Shown one piece after another: positions 1 through 14,720 of a DNA stretch of 64,000 bases (its first letter is position 1; the number at the start of each line of letters is the position of its first letter). A program made the translations under genes and the position numbers. The notes beneath the pieces were generated by a model. The model ran no database searches, was not told the origin of the DNA, and saw nothing but the letters and a program-made list of their open reading frames with translations. Source of the DNA: Chamaea fasciata (taxonomy: Eukaryota > Chordata > Aves > Passeriformes > Sylviidae); contig JARCOQ010000008.1 of the NCBI GenBank assembly GCA_029207755.1, positions 32,028,521 to 32,092,520 of the forward strand, read 5' to 3'.

Positions 1-3000
1 AATCCAACCCTGGAATTAACAGAGGTTTGTCATTTTGCTGGCAAATCCTCTGGGTGAGTTTACTGAGACTAGGGCAACATCCAAGACAAAGTACAAGGGT
101 ATGATACTAGAAAAATTTGTATGGAAGATTAGGGTGCTAAAACAACATCAGAAAATCCTGCTAACAAGGCAATTCCAGCACAAAAAGTAAAACCAAGTTT
201 GATTTGAGTTGCCTGCAGAGTTTCCAAGCTTGCAGCTCTCTATTACTGTTGAGCCACCCAGAGATGGCAAAACTCAGTGAATTAGACCCCAAGTAACTCC
301 AAATGCTGGAAACTTATATTCTAGGGTATAAATTGGGAGGTATTAAGCAGGCATTTGATGTACAAACACAAACAGAATAATCTCTCTGTATTCTTCAGAG
401 ACTTTACAACATTAATGTAAGGCTAAAATTACTCCTGTTCCAAATCCTTAGGTTTATTAATTTTTATAAACTGCTTTAAATAAAGGTTACACTGAAAGAC
501 ACAAAGTAATCCCCTCTGAACCCAGTTTTCATTTTATATGTCTATCAGTGTTTTCAAGCTCTGAGATTCCAAAGTGTTAGTTCTCATTTTAATATCACTA
601 TGGTAGGAGTCTGTAAACATTGCAGTAATATGAAAATGAGCTAATTTAATTTCTTAGGAAAATGCATGTATAAAGTTCCCTGTGGTTTGTAATTACTGTA
701 AAGTCAACAGTTTACATCAATGACCCAGTAATCAGCTACTCAGAACGTGAATAATTAATGAAAAAATGTTTTCAACGAGCTTGCAAATGGAAGACTCCTT
801 GGAGTATGGTAAAACAGTCGTGCTGTGAGAATAGTGATGTGCAGGAGTCGAGCCTTTTATTAAGTACATATTTGTATTTTGCCTCTTATTTTTCTAAATG
901 TCTTCCCATTGATCTAACACTACTTAGTAAGCCAATTCCACTGTGCTAAACGCAGGCCAGCACCACACAGGTGGAGTTCTGTGAATTATGGCAACACCAA
1001 AGAGTGAAGGGCACATCCTGCACATCCTGACACCTGCTGTTGTTACACTGTCCACAGACAAAACCATTTTGTTTTTAACACTTCACCATTGTCAGAAAAA
1101 GTCTAGGAAACAACTTTATACTGAAGTCCTGCAACAAGGAAGAATTATACCATTAATCTTTTCTGGCATGCCCTACAGACGCTATCTATGCTTCAGCAGT
1201 AAAAAGGCAGGCTGGCTTTTATTATTTCACTGCATTTAAGAAATACTTTAATATAAAAATACAGGAGAAAAGCCTCACTTCTGCAACAGTCATTGCGTTA
1301 TCAATCCCGATATGATTAAAAGCTACTCACTAATTTCAACCTGCTGCTGAACTGCTCATACAGTTGACAGCCAGTGACATTCCTGGTAGCACAACATAAC
1401 ATTGGTCCTTGCCTTTGTGATTCCTCCAGTTTAAAATCCATTTTCACATTCACTTTCTGACTATGCCCCAAAATAATCTAAAGGAATTAAGCAGACCTCA
1501 GTGAGATCTTCTTATTGACATTTATGTTGATCAATGTTGGCTCTACTAGAATTGGAATCTACAGATCAATTCCCTTATTAGATTCGTTCTCAGAGCTGCC
1601 ATGATCATTTTAGCACAGAAGCTGCTGCCATCAGATGCTGCTTTATCACTTTATAATGGGATAAGCTGAAGCCTTCCTCTGGCATATAGCTGGAAATGAT
1701 AATAACTTGTCTGAAGTCTAAATATTTCTTTCACAGATTTTTAGAAATATCGTTATTAAATGCATAGGTCTGTTTTAAAAACTATTTTCAACTGAATTTA
1801 CCTAAGCAGCAACAATTTTTGTCCACAAGAAAATTCCAGCTATCAAGGTGTTAAACAAACCCCAGTGCTAACACTGGAGACTGCCTTATTAATCACTTTC
1901 TTCTTGCTGAGCCTACGAGCCAGATGAGAGAGGAAAAGAGGCTCAGAATAAAGATATGACAGAAAAGCCAAAATGGTGTCAGGAGCAGTAGGAGTTTCAT
2001 ATGGACACACAAACACACGTGCAAACACTCCAAAATAGCACACACAGTACATACACAAGGTTTGTCACAAGTGGTTTATCTGGTTTTGAAAATATGCAGG
2101 GACGTGGTATTTTTAGCGAGAGTGGTGTTACAGCTCCTGTTAGAGAGGAGTTCATCACATTAATTTAAATCTACAGTAAAATGAATTAGCTTTTTTATTG
2201 CCAGGTTGAACTACAGGGCTATGATTGTTATGTATTGCTACAATCTAAGTCTTAATGGCATTTTAGCCCTGTGGTGGTCAAACAGAAACCATTTCAAACC
2301 TTCTAAAGGCTATTAAAACATGTGCAGATGTCTGGAAAATGAATACTATTATCTAACACTAACCTTTTGCCTGTAGGAGGAAAAGGAGAGAGAAGGCTCA
2401 GGAAAGATGTTTTAGATCAATACATGGCAACCAGGAGGGCATGCTCCGTTTCACAGGGAAGTTCATTGGCTGGGAACATGGGATTCAAGTGAGCAGATTC
2501 ATCCTTATTTGGATTTCACTGAAATCGCTCATTTTCTCAAAAAAAAAAAGAAAAGAAGAAAGAGAGAGATGGGCATCGTTTTTTGTTTTTTGTGATCCTC
2601 ACTGCTGCTTCCCAAGGCCCAGCAATCTAGACACTGGAAAGGTTCATTCATTTAAATGACAAGAGCATGAATTTGTCAAGGTTAATGTTAAACAAGCCAT
2701 ATTTTCCTTGCCTCAGTTTTACGCATTAAAAAGTTTCTCCATTCCTCCACCCTCTTTTTATCTTTTTTTTGTGTGTCTAATACTGCTGAAATGTCATGTG
2801 GATTGAAAGGAGTTTAAAAGTAGGAGGAGAGTTGCAAGAAATACTTTTATTGTTAGTTTAAGGCTTTTACATATATATTTTCTCTCTAACTCTAATGCAT
2901 TGTTTTTGTCTCTGACAGAATAATTTCTAGTAAGAAGAGACTTTCTTCTTCAATACCAAGATACAAGGTCCTTGATTCTATTCCTTTTCCTCAAAGCACT

Positions 3001-6000
3001 TACTTAATGATATGATTTAGAAAGAATAAGTGGGTAGATTCCCAGCTGGTAAGAATTATTGGCTTCACTTCTCCTATTGAAATGAAAAGAATTTCTGCCA
3101 GGTCAGGAATTACCCTATAGGCTTCCCAAACTTCTACTGCTTTTCAGAAATAAAGCTTCTAGAGGGTTGAAAGTGTGTATTTCCAGTGGTATGTCATTCT
3201 TCAAAGTCCCAAATCTGACCACAAGACTTCCAGATGGCACTTCCAAGTTCTTCAAGGTTTATCCTGATCCACCAGAATCACAGGGCTTGTGTAGGACACA
3301 GCACAACTCTGGACATCTGATGATCTCAATAAGCACCTCAAACCTTGGCTGTAGCCTTCTGGAGTTCCACCAACCTACTCTGGAGTGATGAGAAACCATG
3401 GAAGGATCTCCCCATCAGCCTGGCCATGCAGACCAGGTAAGGCTGAAACAGAGGTGAGGAGGGGGAGGCAGTGCTGGTACCAGCAAGGAGAGTGCATGGA
3501 TGGCCTGAGGACACAGCCCGGCACTGCCCACGTTCATCTGCACCTCCCTCCTGTCGTCCCAGCCAGCAGGAACAGCAGCAGATGGAAAATAAGAAACGAG
3601 AAATGCCAGTCACTGCTCCCAGGCCAAGCTGTGCTCCTGGAAGGAAAGGCACTGTGTCCTCCAAGCATTATTCAGGACCTGAACTGGCCTTGGGAGGGCT
3701 AGGGCTAAGCCTGGCATGGGATGGAATGGAAAAATCCCCTCTCCCACCCTGCAGCCAGAGGCAGCCTGGCCCAGGTTGGGAGTTTTACCTCTGGCTCAGG
3801 TGGCTGAGAGCTGCAAACCCTCTCAGCAGCTGTCTCTGCTCAGAAGCAGCTGTGCCAACCAACTCTTGACTAGGAACCTGTGCCCTTGTGAACTGATGCT
3901 TTTTCCACTGTGGATAAAAGAAGGGCTTATAATACAGGATGTATTATACAGAACTTCAAAAGGGATCAGCTCCCATTTTGGCAGTAGCCAGATCTTCAGA
4001 AGAGCTCAGCACAATGCCTGAGCACTTGGAAGTCTGGTCCCATACGAATGAAGGACCTGAAGACCTAAATGAAATTTTAAATCCATTTGTTATTCTCCTG
4101 GGAACAAGTACCAGGTGAAGACTAGTGACAGGGCAGAGTAACCATGTTTCTAATTATTGTCAAGATCTCCTAGGGGTCATTTGGTTAAATAAATCTAAGT
4201 GAGCCTCTAAAATACAATGCTAATCTCTGGTTCATGCTCACACTTACAGTATCTGTAATTCATAATAATTGTGTCTAGACCTGTGTCTGTGCCTGCATCT
4301 ACTCTACAGGAAAAGTACGCAAGGCTTATTAGAGAAAAACAGTTAATAGTAAGTAATAGAAACTTAAAAAAAATGATTGAGCATTTCTCCTTTTAAAATA
4401 TAACTGAATATAAAAATTTAGGATCAAAACACTACAAAATTAAGTAGCTCATTTCTGAAATTGTATACCAGAAAGATGAGATGAAGAGTGGGAGTACAGT
4501 TGAGATTTTCAAAGCACTGCTATTAATTCATGATGCCATTACTTTGGCAGTCTGTTTTCCATACTTCTACTGCAGTAAGATGGAGTTTAATTCATAATGT
4601 TGAAGATGCCCTTGTGATGCACACAGGACACAGACAAATCACTGCCCCTTGCTGCACCCAGACATCGCTCAGTGACTAATGGAACACAGCCTGCCCACAT
4701 CTAGGGAAAGAAAGGAGTGGGAATGCAGTCTAAAAGTGCTAAAAATACAGGAAAAGTCAAGGCTGCCAATATCACATTGTTAAAGATTTAATGACAAAGG
4801 TAACTTCTCCTTTCAGCTCGTCCTTATCAAGAGAGATACCCAGATGGTAATTTAAGAGTTAAGGCACTAATGGACTCTTCAGTTTCACTGAGCACCTCGT
4901 GCTGATTTTATCTTGCAATACAGTATTTCACATTCTCAGCGAAGTCAACAGAGATTTAGTCAATAGTGCCACGGCCTTTGGATGAGAATTTGAATCTTAC
5001 CAGTATCCAAACTATCATTAAAGAAGATAGGTCATTTGGGAAACAAAGGAGAGCATTAGTAAAATTCAATACTAAAAGATGAGTTCGGTTCCGTAGGTGT
5101 TTTATGATTCATTATGAGTAACATTTTATTCTAATTATCAACCCTTTCTTCTATGTGCAGTATCTCTAAGAATATATAAAAAAGTATAAAGTATACCACA
5201 GGAAAATTATTTTTTTTCCATAACAGATGGCAACAGAAAATACCTATTGAGTAATCTTATGTGCTTCAATCCTTAGCATAATGTTAGTTTGTTTCATTTG
5301 ATGGAATGTGTAATTTTACATTACTAGCAATTCACACCAGCCTGATACAATCTGAACAGTTTAAATGTTACGAAGCAGAGCACTTATTGGCACACCTATT
5401 TCTCAGTAAAAGAGCCATGATTCTGTATTGCTTCACATCTTCAAAGTGCCACTACACTTAAATAACAGTAACAAAACCACAGTAATAAAGTAAAATATAA
5501 ATGAGGTGTTATATGTATTGAGTGTAATAACAGATAAAATTAATCCTTTATCTATTATTTGTTTCATATATGCTTTTGCATAGTTATCCTTTCCTTAAAT
5601 CCCAAAAGTTTTAAGAAAATAAAAATGAACTACATACTTAGCTCCATTAGCGCAATAAAAAGAAAATCATAGATCTGTAATAATAAGGGTTGTAATTCTG
5701 CAGTGCTTTGGAATTTGAATAGATTCCCACTTTACCACAAGACAGAGCCCTTTAAATCATTGAATTAATTTTATACATTCTTTTGGTATTCCATTTGAGA
5801 GTACAGCGGGTGAAATACGCACCATGACGAGGAAACAATCACCCTGCACACCTGTTGTTTGAGCACATCGCATTCAAGCAGGACTTGCAGGGGCTACGAT
5901 TTTATTCCACTGTGAAATCCAAAATGGGGGAGGCTTTAAAAGCTGACCTGATGATATGAACTTGCACTTTTATACGTAACAAGGGGCTTGTAGGTACCAC

Positions 6001-8033
6001 ATCACAGACTGTGATAACATTAGAACAAATCCATGCTAATTTCTGCTATCAGGATGTCCATGAGAAAGACTTTTTCCATTTAGAAAGGAAATCTGAATGA
6101 GTGACTCTTGACTTAAATACAACAACTATATATTAAAATAAATAAATTGCAAGCTGCAAAACCAGAAACGTGTTAGACAACACATGGATGTGTTGGTCAC
6201 ACAAAATATAAACACATGAGTAACTAAGTTTTCACTAAGTTCACGACCAGTCTCAAAGCAGCCTCCGTACTTACACTTGACCATTTGTGCAGGGATTCAC
6301 CTGGAAAGCTGCTAATAAATCTTGTTAATATATTCAACAAACAGGCTGAAAGAGCAGCCCCAATTTAAGCATTGCTGTAGGTTAAATACAACTGCATGGA
6401 ATAAAAAAAGCATGTCTTTTCAATGTTTATTACAAGTGTGAAGCACAGGACAGGTTTGGAAAGTAATACAGCCAATATTCTTTCCTACTATGGAATTCCT
6501 TCCTTTTTAAAATTTGTTCCCATCTGGAATATACACAATAAAGGAAAAAAAAAATGAACAAAATTCTTGTACTTAATTACTCTGTCCACATATTTGCTTA
6601 GGTTTTCAAATGCCATATTGGATTCCTGCCATCATGTAGATCATCGCTGATAATAAAAATCTATGCACAGAATAAAGAAAAACTGTTGGTTCACTCAGTG
6701 TCAGTTGCTTATTTTTCTTTGTCTAAAAACTGGCAGTAAAATCTCCCTTTTGCTGTCCAGGCCTGTCACATCAGTACAGCCCCACTGTTCTCCTGAAACG
6801 TGCCTACTCTGAAATACTCTCTTTGCTCTTGAATAATGCCTCCACATTTCTTCGAAACTTCAAAAACACATCTCTCCTCAGTCAAAATCATTCATAAATA
6901 CTTCACCAAGGATCGCTTGTGGCTTTCCTGAAGATCATTTGCTCATTTGATTTGCTAGTTTTGCTATCACTGTAGCAATTTATTTTCATCAGGATAATGG
7001 AAATGGCTCATTTTTAGACTCGGTAGCTGAAATTTATCTGTTTAAAATTGTATCACAGAACATCATGTTTGTGTTGATGTGGAAAGCCTTTCGGTGGTTT
7101 TCTGTGGAATCTCTCCAGGCCAGTTAAAATACTTGGACAGAGGAATGCTGAGCAGCTGGGGGTAATTTTCTCTTAAAAGCATTATCATTCTCATCAGAAC
7201 TACATGCCCTGGGAGCTTAAGTTAATGTTTTGATTTTGTTTGAGAGCTAATCAGTAAGAATTGAATTGCTGAAATAAGGGACAACAGTCTGACAAGAAGG
7301 TAAATCACCAAAACACAAATTACTGATGGAGCAAGCCTATCAGGTGGGTTGATCTAAGTCCTTTATAATAAAATACTGTCCTCCACTGACCCTCTCACTG
7401 TGCTTTGCTTTAGTTTGATCTGTTGTGAGGGATCCTGCCCTACCTCTCCTCTCATTCCACCATCTATAACAAACATTTTTCAGCCTGCCTCTCTGGGAGC
7501 TCCTTCCAGGGCTGGCTGCATATCAGATACACCACCAAATTCTTCCAGGTACTGTGCTGCTGCCGTGCATTCGAAACTAGAAATCATATGGCTTAGGGAG
7601 ATTAGATGGAGTTTCTCCAGAAGGGGGATGTTTCCTTTCCTTCCCTTCCCTCACCACTGACTTTTTTGGTCACCCATTTATCTAACCAACTGGCTCTCCT
7701 AAATGTGTTATATTTCTTCAGCATATATTTGGAGTTGCAAACAGGGCGAGTAATAAATATGGTTTATAATTATTATTATTACATGTTGATGATTTACGCT
7801 GATATGAAATATAGACTTTCAAAGTTTTGTATTTCTGTCTTCCCAGATACTATTGGTGTGTGAGGACATGGAACAAATAGTAAGCAGATAACAGTTTACT
7901 GAAATAATGCAAGATTGGAAACAGTGACATCACCATCCTCACATGGAGAATGTTCTTTAATTCTTTCTTAAAAGTCGCAAAAAACTTGAATATTCCATAC
8001 TAGATCATGGTCTTGATTCCTGATATACAGAAG

Positions 8034-8075
8034 ATATAACATATATAGATATATATATATATACAGATATATATT
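8034..8075. repeat. AT dinucleotide-rich simple repeat
   Basis: An interrupted (AT)n run with agat and cagat variants. Confidence 0.85.
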
Positions 8076-11000
8076 ATTCTTAGAATTTCTCTACAAGGTA
8101 GAAGGTTCATGAAGATCCTGGGGTAGGATCTTGGCGACAGTAACTGTGCACTTTGGTAGCCTTGACCTGGAGGAATCAATCCAGCAGGGCTATTGCCTCA
8201 AATCTTTTGAGAACCATAAATAGAGCAAAATCCACTCTTACACTTCTTAAAAGGGGTTCTACTAGCAATGAAATTCTTGGATAAAGGTAATGTACTAGTT
8301 TAAACTTAATATATCTCAAACACGCTTTACTTTTATGTGATCACCTTCTTCTCTGTTCATACAGCCCTGGAGATTGTCTTAATTTGCAAGCAGTATTCAA
8401 TTACTGCTGAAGAAATTAGCAGATCTGGAATTAATTTCTCCTTCAAGCCACCAGTCCTGATTTCTGAGTAAGGAAATATTCACTAAAGATGCTGCCACAC
8501 CTTATTTATGTTTATATGTTTACAGAGGAGAAAAGGACAGAGTTTGTTCTGGAGCTGGAACTTTCCTGCAGATTTGCAGAAAGGAGTGCCTTGACAATCT
8601 GATGGATACAGAGGAATAAATGTGAAGTAAGCAAATAAGCAGGTCAGCTGCAGGACTTTCACAACTTTAAATACAATTTGCTGATTTGTTATCAAGTCTG
8701 CCTGCTCCCTCGAGAGCCTGCAGGCACCTGACTTCTGTGAGGAGGAGATTCTACTGCTGCTGGGCATGTAACAATCCACTTACTGAAACGTACTTTGGAA
8801 TGCTGACAAACTGCTCCCTAACAGTGTGTGACCATCTTTAGGCTTAATTTTCAAACCCTCAAACACCTCCTCTCTGAAACACTTAAATATTACACCGAGC
8901 TCGTTGCTGTGAAGCAATGCAACTTCCCTCTTAACCTCCTGCATTCAGACTTCATCATGTCTAACGATGTCTGCACCAGAGGTCAGGCTCCGAGCCCAGA
9001 CATTCCATCTCCTTTTGGCAGGTCTCAGGGCAATTAGGTGCCCTCCTCTTCTTCCCATATATAATAATGTCGTCGGTGCAATTTACCCCTTCCTGCGAAG
9101 TTGTGCAACTGTTTCCATCACGGTCTGTACAGCCACGCTCCGTCCTGTACATCAGGGCAGAGCTGTCGGGTTATTAAAAGGGCTCATACCAATGCAGTCA
9201 TCACCAAGTAATTATTATTTAACTTCCTCACCTGGGAACTAAACACTCTGTGCTTGTAAAATTTGAGGCAAAATTTTAGGTGTAAAATCAAACAGTGCGG
9301 ATGGTCCATGAGTAATAAATTTAAGTAATTTAGCCAGGGAAACACAAGGAGAAAATAAATGCTTCAGGAGACCTCCCTGCTTGGTTCTGGGGTTGATAAA
9401 GTAGAATTTTTATGATGGAAATAAAATGGCAATGAAAATATAGTTTAAGATCAGGGATATTGTAAATCTTATGATTAGAAATATTATCTTATACTTTCCC
9501 AACTACGAAAATTTTATTACTTATTTAATCAAATAAATCAACTCAATAAATTTTGCTACTTGCCACTTTTTCATCCCTTTTCACCGAAAAATCCTACATG
9601 TTTTATAAAAAAACCCTGTGACAACAACTTTCTGGGTGAGAAGTAAAAGCAGGACTTCTCCAATGGGAACTATTCATCTAGCAAACATCCTAAATTTATG
9701 TAAACAGAGCTATATAACATTAAAAAACAACTAAAAGGGGTATTTATAAGAAGGCAGCCCCTGATCCCTGTCTTATCCCTCCAGCATCTTTCTGTATATT
9801 ACTTCGACAGATTCCTCCCTTCTAACTGGTTTTCCCCTACTCAGTTTTAAATCTTTGGCTATTATCCCCAACTCTTTGTCCCACTTGCAGATGAAGTACA
9901 AGGTGGGTCATCAAAATGGAGTTCCTGGTTTTCTTTCCCAACCCCTCTTGCTATGAAAAGCAGAATTTAGTATCTTTTTAGCAACCACATTAACAGAGGA
10001 AAATGAAGGCTGCTTGGGCAGAAGCTACTCTTTTGGGCTAGGTCTTAACTGTAACTACTGCACTTTCTCAGATGCTGCTGACACAAAACACTTTTCCAAG
10101 GCTTCATAATTTTAAAAAAGCTGTTTCAGAGAGACTTCCTGAATATTATAAAAAAATAATAATGGGGAAAAAAAAGGTAATCAGCCTTCTCTTTATTTAT
10201 CTATTCTATTATTGCCTCTGTAAATCACACACTTCAGCTACAAAGAATGTCCCCAGAAAGAGAGGGTTGTTCTTAAAACTGTCTACAATATCAGAGGTGA
10301 AGAGATAAAAGCCTGAATTATCTTTTTACCCTCCTAAAATTTTGCATCAGAGACTGCATTACTTATCTTTTCAAGACAGGAGTGACACAGCATCTGTGTC
10401 GCTCCCTGCAGGCAGTAAGCACACCAAAATTCCTGGCAGCAAAGAACTTACATGGCAACACACACAAAATCACAATATCTCAACAGACACTGCTTCAAAA
10501 ACACTATTAGTCACTTCAACTTGATAAGCACTCACACTTTTGGTAAATGCATGCAAAAGTAATACTTTTAACACCATTTCTACAGTGCAGGATTCCTGAG
10601 GCAGTCATGAAAACCATGCTACATAAATTTATTTTTTTTTAATTGGTAGCAAAATGAGTGTTTCTTTTGAAGTGTGTGAGAAATGTGAGCAAAACCAACA
10701 CAGTGCAATTGGTAGGGTGTGCAGGCCATTACTCTGAAAATTCAAAGCATTTGTACCAATCCATTCACTGGGGGAAAAAAAAAATGAATGATCTGATATC
10801 TGAAACACATGAATCATGTATTATTTGCTTGCAATAATACACACAAAAACCTAGGGCAACAATGAAGTCTACAATTATGTTTAAATTTTGTTTTAAAAAA
10901 AGAAATCTACATTTCTGTTGAAATTTGAGAAGTCAAAATGTTTATGGTTTAAAAATAAGCCTACTCTGTAATACAGGAGTTTCCTAATGTCAAATATGGA

Positions 11001-11576
11001 ATACTTTTACGGCAATATACAATGAAATCACAGAGGCTGATATGCAGAAAAAGTAGCTAACATTACTTATTTTTAGCATGTGCCCTCTACCATGACATTC
11101 TTCAAAATCTGTAGTTTTACTGAGTGTGGCTACTCCTAGGATGAGGTCAGCATTAAATAAAATTGAACATATTGTATCAGACAGTACAGGAAAGGTGAAA
11201 ACACCCCGTGCCCCCAACCCCCCGTTAGCAGAATTTACCCTTTCCCTTGATTTGGGTCATGATCTAACAGGAATGTCCTAAAGCACATATTTATAACTTT
11301 TCTGTTGAGTGACACATTTAAACCAATATTTACCTCCTGCTCTAAATCTGGACTCTGTGCACTTCCAAGAAGACATAATGCAAACTGTTCTTTCATTTTA
11401 TGCAGGCACACAACAGTATTTGCTCAATTTCAGTCCTAAGAAAACATCCTTCTTCAGACGTTGCATCTCAGGCTGCAAGATCACAGACTACATGCCATTT
11501 ACTTGAGTCTGGAGTATAGTTAGAGGATAATTAAAACTCTGGAAACTCACAGATTTCCTGTTTAGTTTGGTTGGGA

Positions 11577-11620
11577 TTTTTTTTTTCTTTTTCTTTTTTT
11601 TTTTTTTTTTTTTTTTTTTT
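11577..11620. repeat. Poly-T tract with two C interruptions
   Basis: The run has about 27 uninterrupted T at its end. No retrocopy body or target-site duplication is evident next to it. Frames reading poly-Lys here are artefacts. Confidence 0.95.
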
Positions 11621-13433
11621 GTAAAGAAGGACATATGAAGTGTTTTAACCAAAGTCCTTCCTTTTCTAACATACACTGCAACTTGTTCTCTGTTTTTTTT
11701 CACCTACCGGGTTGAAACCTTTTGATAGCAAGAGAGCAGGCATAGCAGCAAATTTTACTCCAGGAGATCTGGCCCTTGTGAATGAACTTAATTCCCTTTT
11801 GTCCTCAGCCAATAATGAAAAGTCAAGTGAAAAGGGGAAAAAGAATCCATGTACATTAGCTCCTGCCAAACTGTGCAAGAACAATGATGTAAAATAGTTT
11901 GAATCCCTCAGGAAAACCTGTTAGATCATTTGGTTCTTTCTTCCACCCAGTGCAGGTTCATCTCTTTCAACTTCTTATCAGAGCTGCGGCACAATCCAGT
12001 TTCAGGGATCTCAAGTCAAAGTGTTGATCCCACTTTTCAGATGCTATCTAACACTCCTGTAGCATTCCCAGAATAACCTGGTTTTATTGTTGCCACACAA
12101 GGAATTGGGAATAGGAACTGCATCTGTAACAATGAATGTGCAGTATGCGACTTCTGTGCAATCTAACCCCAAGCTGACATCAGCTGGAGTCAGACACTTT
12201 GGAAACAGGAAAAAAAGAAAAAGCTACCCCAAACCAGCAAGAAGGAGCAGTTGATGAGACTGTCAAAAGCAGAAGCAAGCAATGAAGAGTCACGCTGTGG
12301 CGGATGTGTCAAAACTGAGAAGGGATAAAGATGAATCAGTCCTCTGTACAGGGGTCTATGTAGGATGAACTAGCAAAGGAAACAGGGGACAAGGGACAAG
12401 AAACCAGAATAGAGGAGGTCCTGACCTACCAACACAAAAATCAACACAAAATTAAGAGACAGAACAAGAACCCAGATCCCTGTGATGGTGACCTGTGCTT
12501 TAGAGCTCCTCAGAAAGTACAACTATTTGCCCTCAGCATGGAGATTCCTTTGCCTGTAACGTCAGCTGTGAGCAGACCATGTTTCTGCAGAAAACCCAGC
12601 CCACCCTGCCCAGAGTCAGCAGCCCTCAGCTGTTGGACAACAGTGCAAGTGCCAAATTTTCCTCTGAGTTCCAGATGCAGAGCAGCGAGGGTTTAAAATA
12701 CACACTTAATATCATATATGTAGCTGACATGTCCTGCAAAGTTTTAATAATTAGTCCTCATTTGCCGTTCTCCTAGCTCATGGTCTGATTTGTTGGAACT
12801 TCTGCAAAGCATTTCCACTTGTACAAAAGAATGACAAAGCAATGGGTTCATTCACAATAACAGACGTTGCCAGATGAAAGATACTGAAACATCTCTTAGA
12901 ATTCCAGAATGGCAAATGAGGGAGACATGGGTCAATTGGTTTCTCAGCTGTATCCTCCTATAAAACATCGGCAAAAAAAAATCACTCTAAGCCTGTGAAG
13001 ATGTACTTAAACCCTTGCAAGCTGAAACCAGGACAGTATCACATATGGCAAAAGTTAAATAAATGGGCTGTCTTCTCACAGGAAATTACACTGTTCACCA
13101 TCAAGCAGGATGTTAAGGAATACGAGCTTCTCCCCTGCAGAGGGATAATGAACCCATATCATTCCATTTATCATAGCGAAGAATCACCTAAAAAAGTAAG
13201 TTACTCTGCAGGTGTGCTCCTCTCTTCACATTTGCACGCAATATCTGAGCTCACTGGCACACATTTTCAGTTTCAATGGGATCAGAGTACAGATAACAGA
13301 TATTTTCTAATATATTAAATCTATCAACTGTCATTTCCCACTTACAGACATAGCCTTGAAAATAGGAGAAGTCTTTTATAATTTTAAGAAATATAAAGCT
13401 CATAGCCTGCTTCCTGCAAAGGCCATTTCCTAC

Positions 13434-13553
13434 CTGAAGGAGGAGGTCAGAAGCTGGTTTGACTTTCTGCTGGAAAAGCACACTTAAAGTTCGATTCTGT
13501 TGCTCCAGATCAAAAACTCTCATTTTCAGCTTTATACATTCCTCCCTCAGACC
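13434..13553 (-). CDS. NCKAP5: NCKAP5 internal exon, coiled coil (40 codons)
   Basis: The exon follows an acceptor with a long pyrimidine tract ending TTGTGCTGCAG and ends CTTCAG|GTAGGAAAT. It is 120 bp, phase 0 at both ends. It reads GLREECIKLKMRVFDLEQQN, then RTLSVLFQQKVKPASDLLLQ. VFDLEQQNRTLS and the FQQ(K/R)V(K/R)P(A/T)SDLLLQ motif are strong family matches. The mammalian protein, as I recall it, has Asp in place of the first Gly. An upstream in-frame ATG exists just beyond the acceptor, but it lies in the intron and the MLQ it would add is not coding. This is the last exon in transcript order in the window. The next expected block, beginning KLHSRLLDLSS in mammals, was not found between 1 and 13433. 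A CR1 copy ends about 1.1 kb upstream of the exon, its recognisable start about 490 bp away. Confidence 0.97.
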
Positions 13554-14045
13554 CTGCAGCACAAGGGAAAACAGTAAGATTAGAAAGCAGGTAACAGAAG
13601 CATGTAAAAAACTCTAATGTCAGATACTAAGAAGAAATAAGCACACAATTTTTAAAGTAGTATAAATCAGAAAAACGTGCTACTTCATTTTCTCTGGTTG
13701 TTTGATCATCCATTAAAACACTGAAGAAAATCTTGTAATGACAAACAGGAGCTACCTGGTGTCTCCTTTCAGAGTTTTCTGTTCGCATAAAAATGACTTT
13801 GCTAGCAATGTGTTCCATTTCGCAGCTGACAAAAAGCATAAAGCAGCAATTAATACATGAACATCGTAATAACCATGAGCTAAGAAAAACACATAAGCTG
13901 TAACAAACCAGGCAGAAGTTCAAAGTGGCACAGTGCTTTCAAGGTACTCCTCTGAAACCTCATCCCTCCCTTGCTTTTTCTGGAACAACCAAGCCAGCAT
14001 TGTTGCGCCTGATGTGGATGGGCTGTGTCTTCCCAGACACCCCAG

Positions 14046-14640
14046 GATGTGCCAGGTGGGGGAGAAGGCCAATGGCATCCTGGCTGTATGAAAACAGTGT
14101 GGCCAGCAGGGCCAGGGCAAGGATTTTCCCTCCATGCTGGGCACTGGTAAGGTCACCCCTCAAGGGCTGTGTCCAGTTCTGGGCCCCTCACTAAAGAAAG
14201 ACATTGAGAGGCTGGAGTGAGTGCAGAAAAGGGCAATGGAGCTGGGGCAGGATCTGGGGCACAAATGTGATGGGGAGCAGCTGAGGGTATTCAGCCTAGG
14301 GAAGAAAGAGGCTCTTTTCACTCTCTACAACTCCTTCAAAGGACATTCTAGCCAGATGTGGATTGGTCCCTCCTCCCAAGCAGCCACTGATAGAGCAAGA
14401 GGAAATGGCCTCTGGATTTGCCACCAGGAGAACTTTAGGTTGTGTATTAGGAAAAATTTCTTATGGAAAGGGTTGGCAAGCACTGGAACAGGTGGTGGAG
14501 TCATCATCCCTGGAGGGATTTTAAAGCTGTGTAGACGTGGCACTTGGGGACATGGTTTGGTGGGCTTGGCAGCACCGGGTTAATGGTTGGACTCAGTGAT
14601 CTTAAGGGTCCTTTCCAGTTCAGGCCTATGATTCTATGAA
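14046..14640 (+). mobile_element. CR1 LINE, 5'-truncated 3' portion
   Basis: Typical CR1 text is present in order: gagaaggccaatggcatcctgg, the tgtggccagcagggccaggg block, gtgtccagttctgggcccct, gaggctggagtgagtgcaga, cagcctagggaagaaagagg, a tggagtcatcatccctggag block, and the 3' end gatcttaagggtcc with tatgattctatgaa. These correspond to the end of the reverse-transcriptase region and the 3' UTR. The element is cut off at its 5' end, as is usual for CR1. It may extend upstream to about 13925, but that part is not recognisable to me. The frames within it are broken. Confidence 0.92.
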
Positions 14641-14720
14641 GAAGATTTAAAATTGGCCATTACAAGCAGAGGTGGAGTGGAAAACCAGTCAAGCCAATAA
14701 TGTCTTTCAGTTACAGCTAA

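Larger units (their letters stand above)
1..13433 (-). other. NCKAP5: NCKAP5 intron, downstream of the last exon in the window (partial)
   Basis: This is AT-rich non-coding sequence with no recognised exon, RNA gene or intact mobile element. It begins with donor GTAGG at 13433 and runs off the window. It holds an (AT)n tract near 8034-8075, a long poly-T at 11577-11620 and short A-rich runs. A more GC-rich stretch at about 3400-3870 has overlapping open frames on both strands (up to 132 codons), but I recognise none of them and see no splice or promoter support. I looked for the next NCKAP5 exon by its expected peptide and did not see it. Confidence 0.8.

Noticed and set aside
3338..3869. Overlapping open frames on both strands in a GC-richer patch
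   Set aside because: Simultaneous openness on both strands reflects GC-rich composition. None of the peptides is recognisable and there is no repeat or exon match.
11488..11703. Minus-strand frame with a poly-Lys run
   Set aside because: It is a translation of the poly-T tract.
13554..13562. Upstream ATG giving MLQ before GLREEC as a start codon
   Set aside because: These bases are the acceptor end of the intron (GCTGCAG), and the family match starts exactly at GLREEC.
13925..14194. Open frames on both strands at the start of the CR1 region
   Set aside because: From about 14046 the sequence is CR1. The frames are not a continuous reverse transcriptase and are broken.
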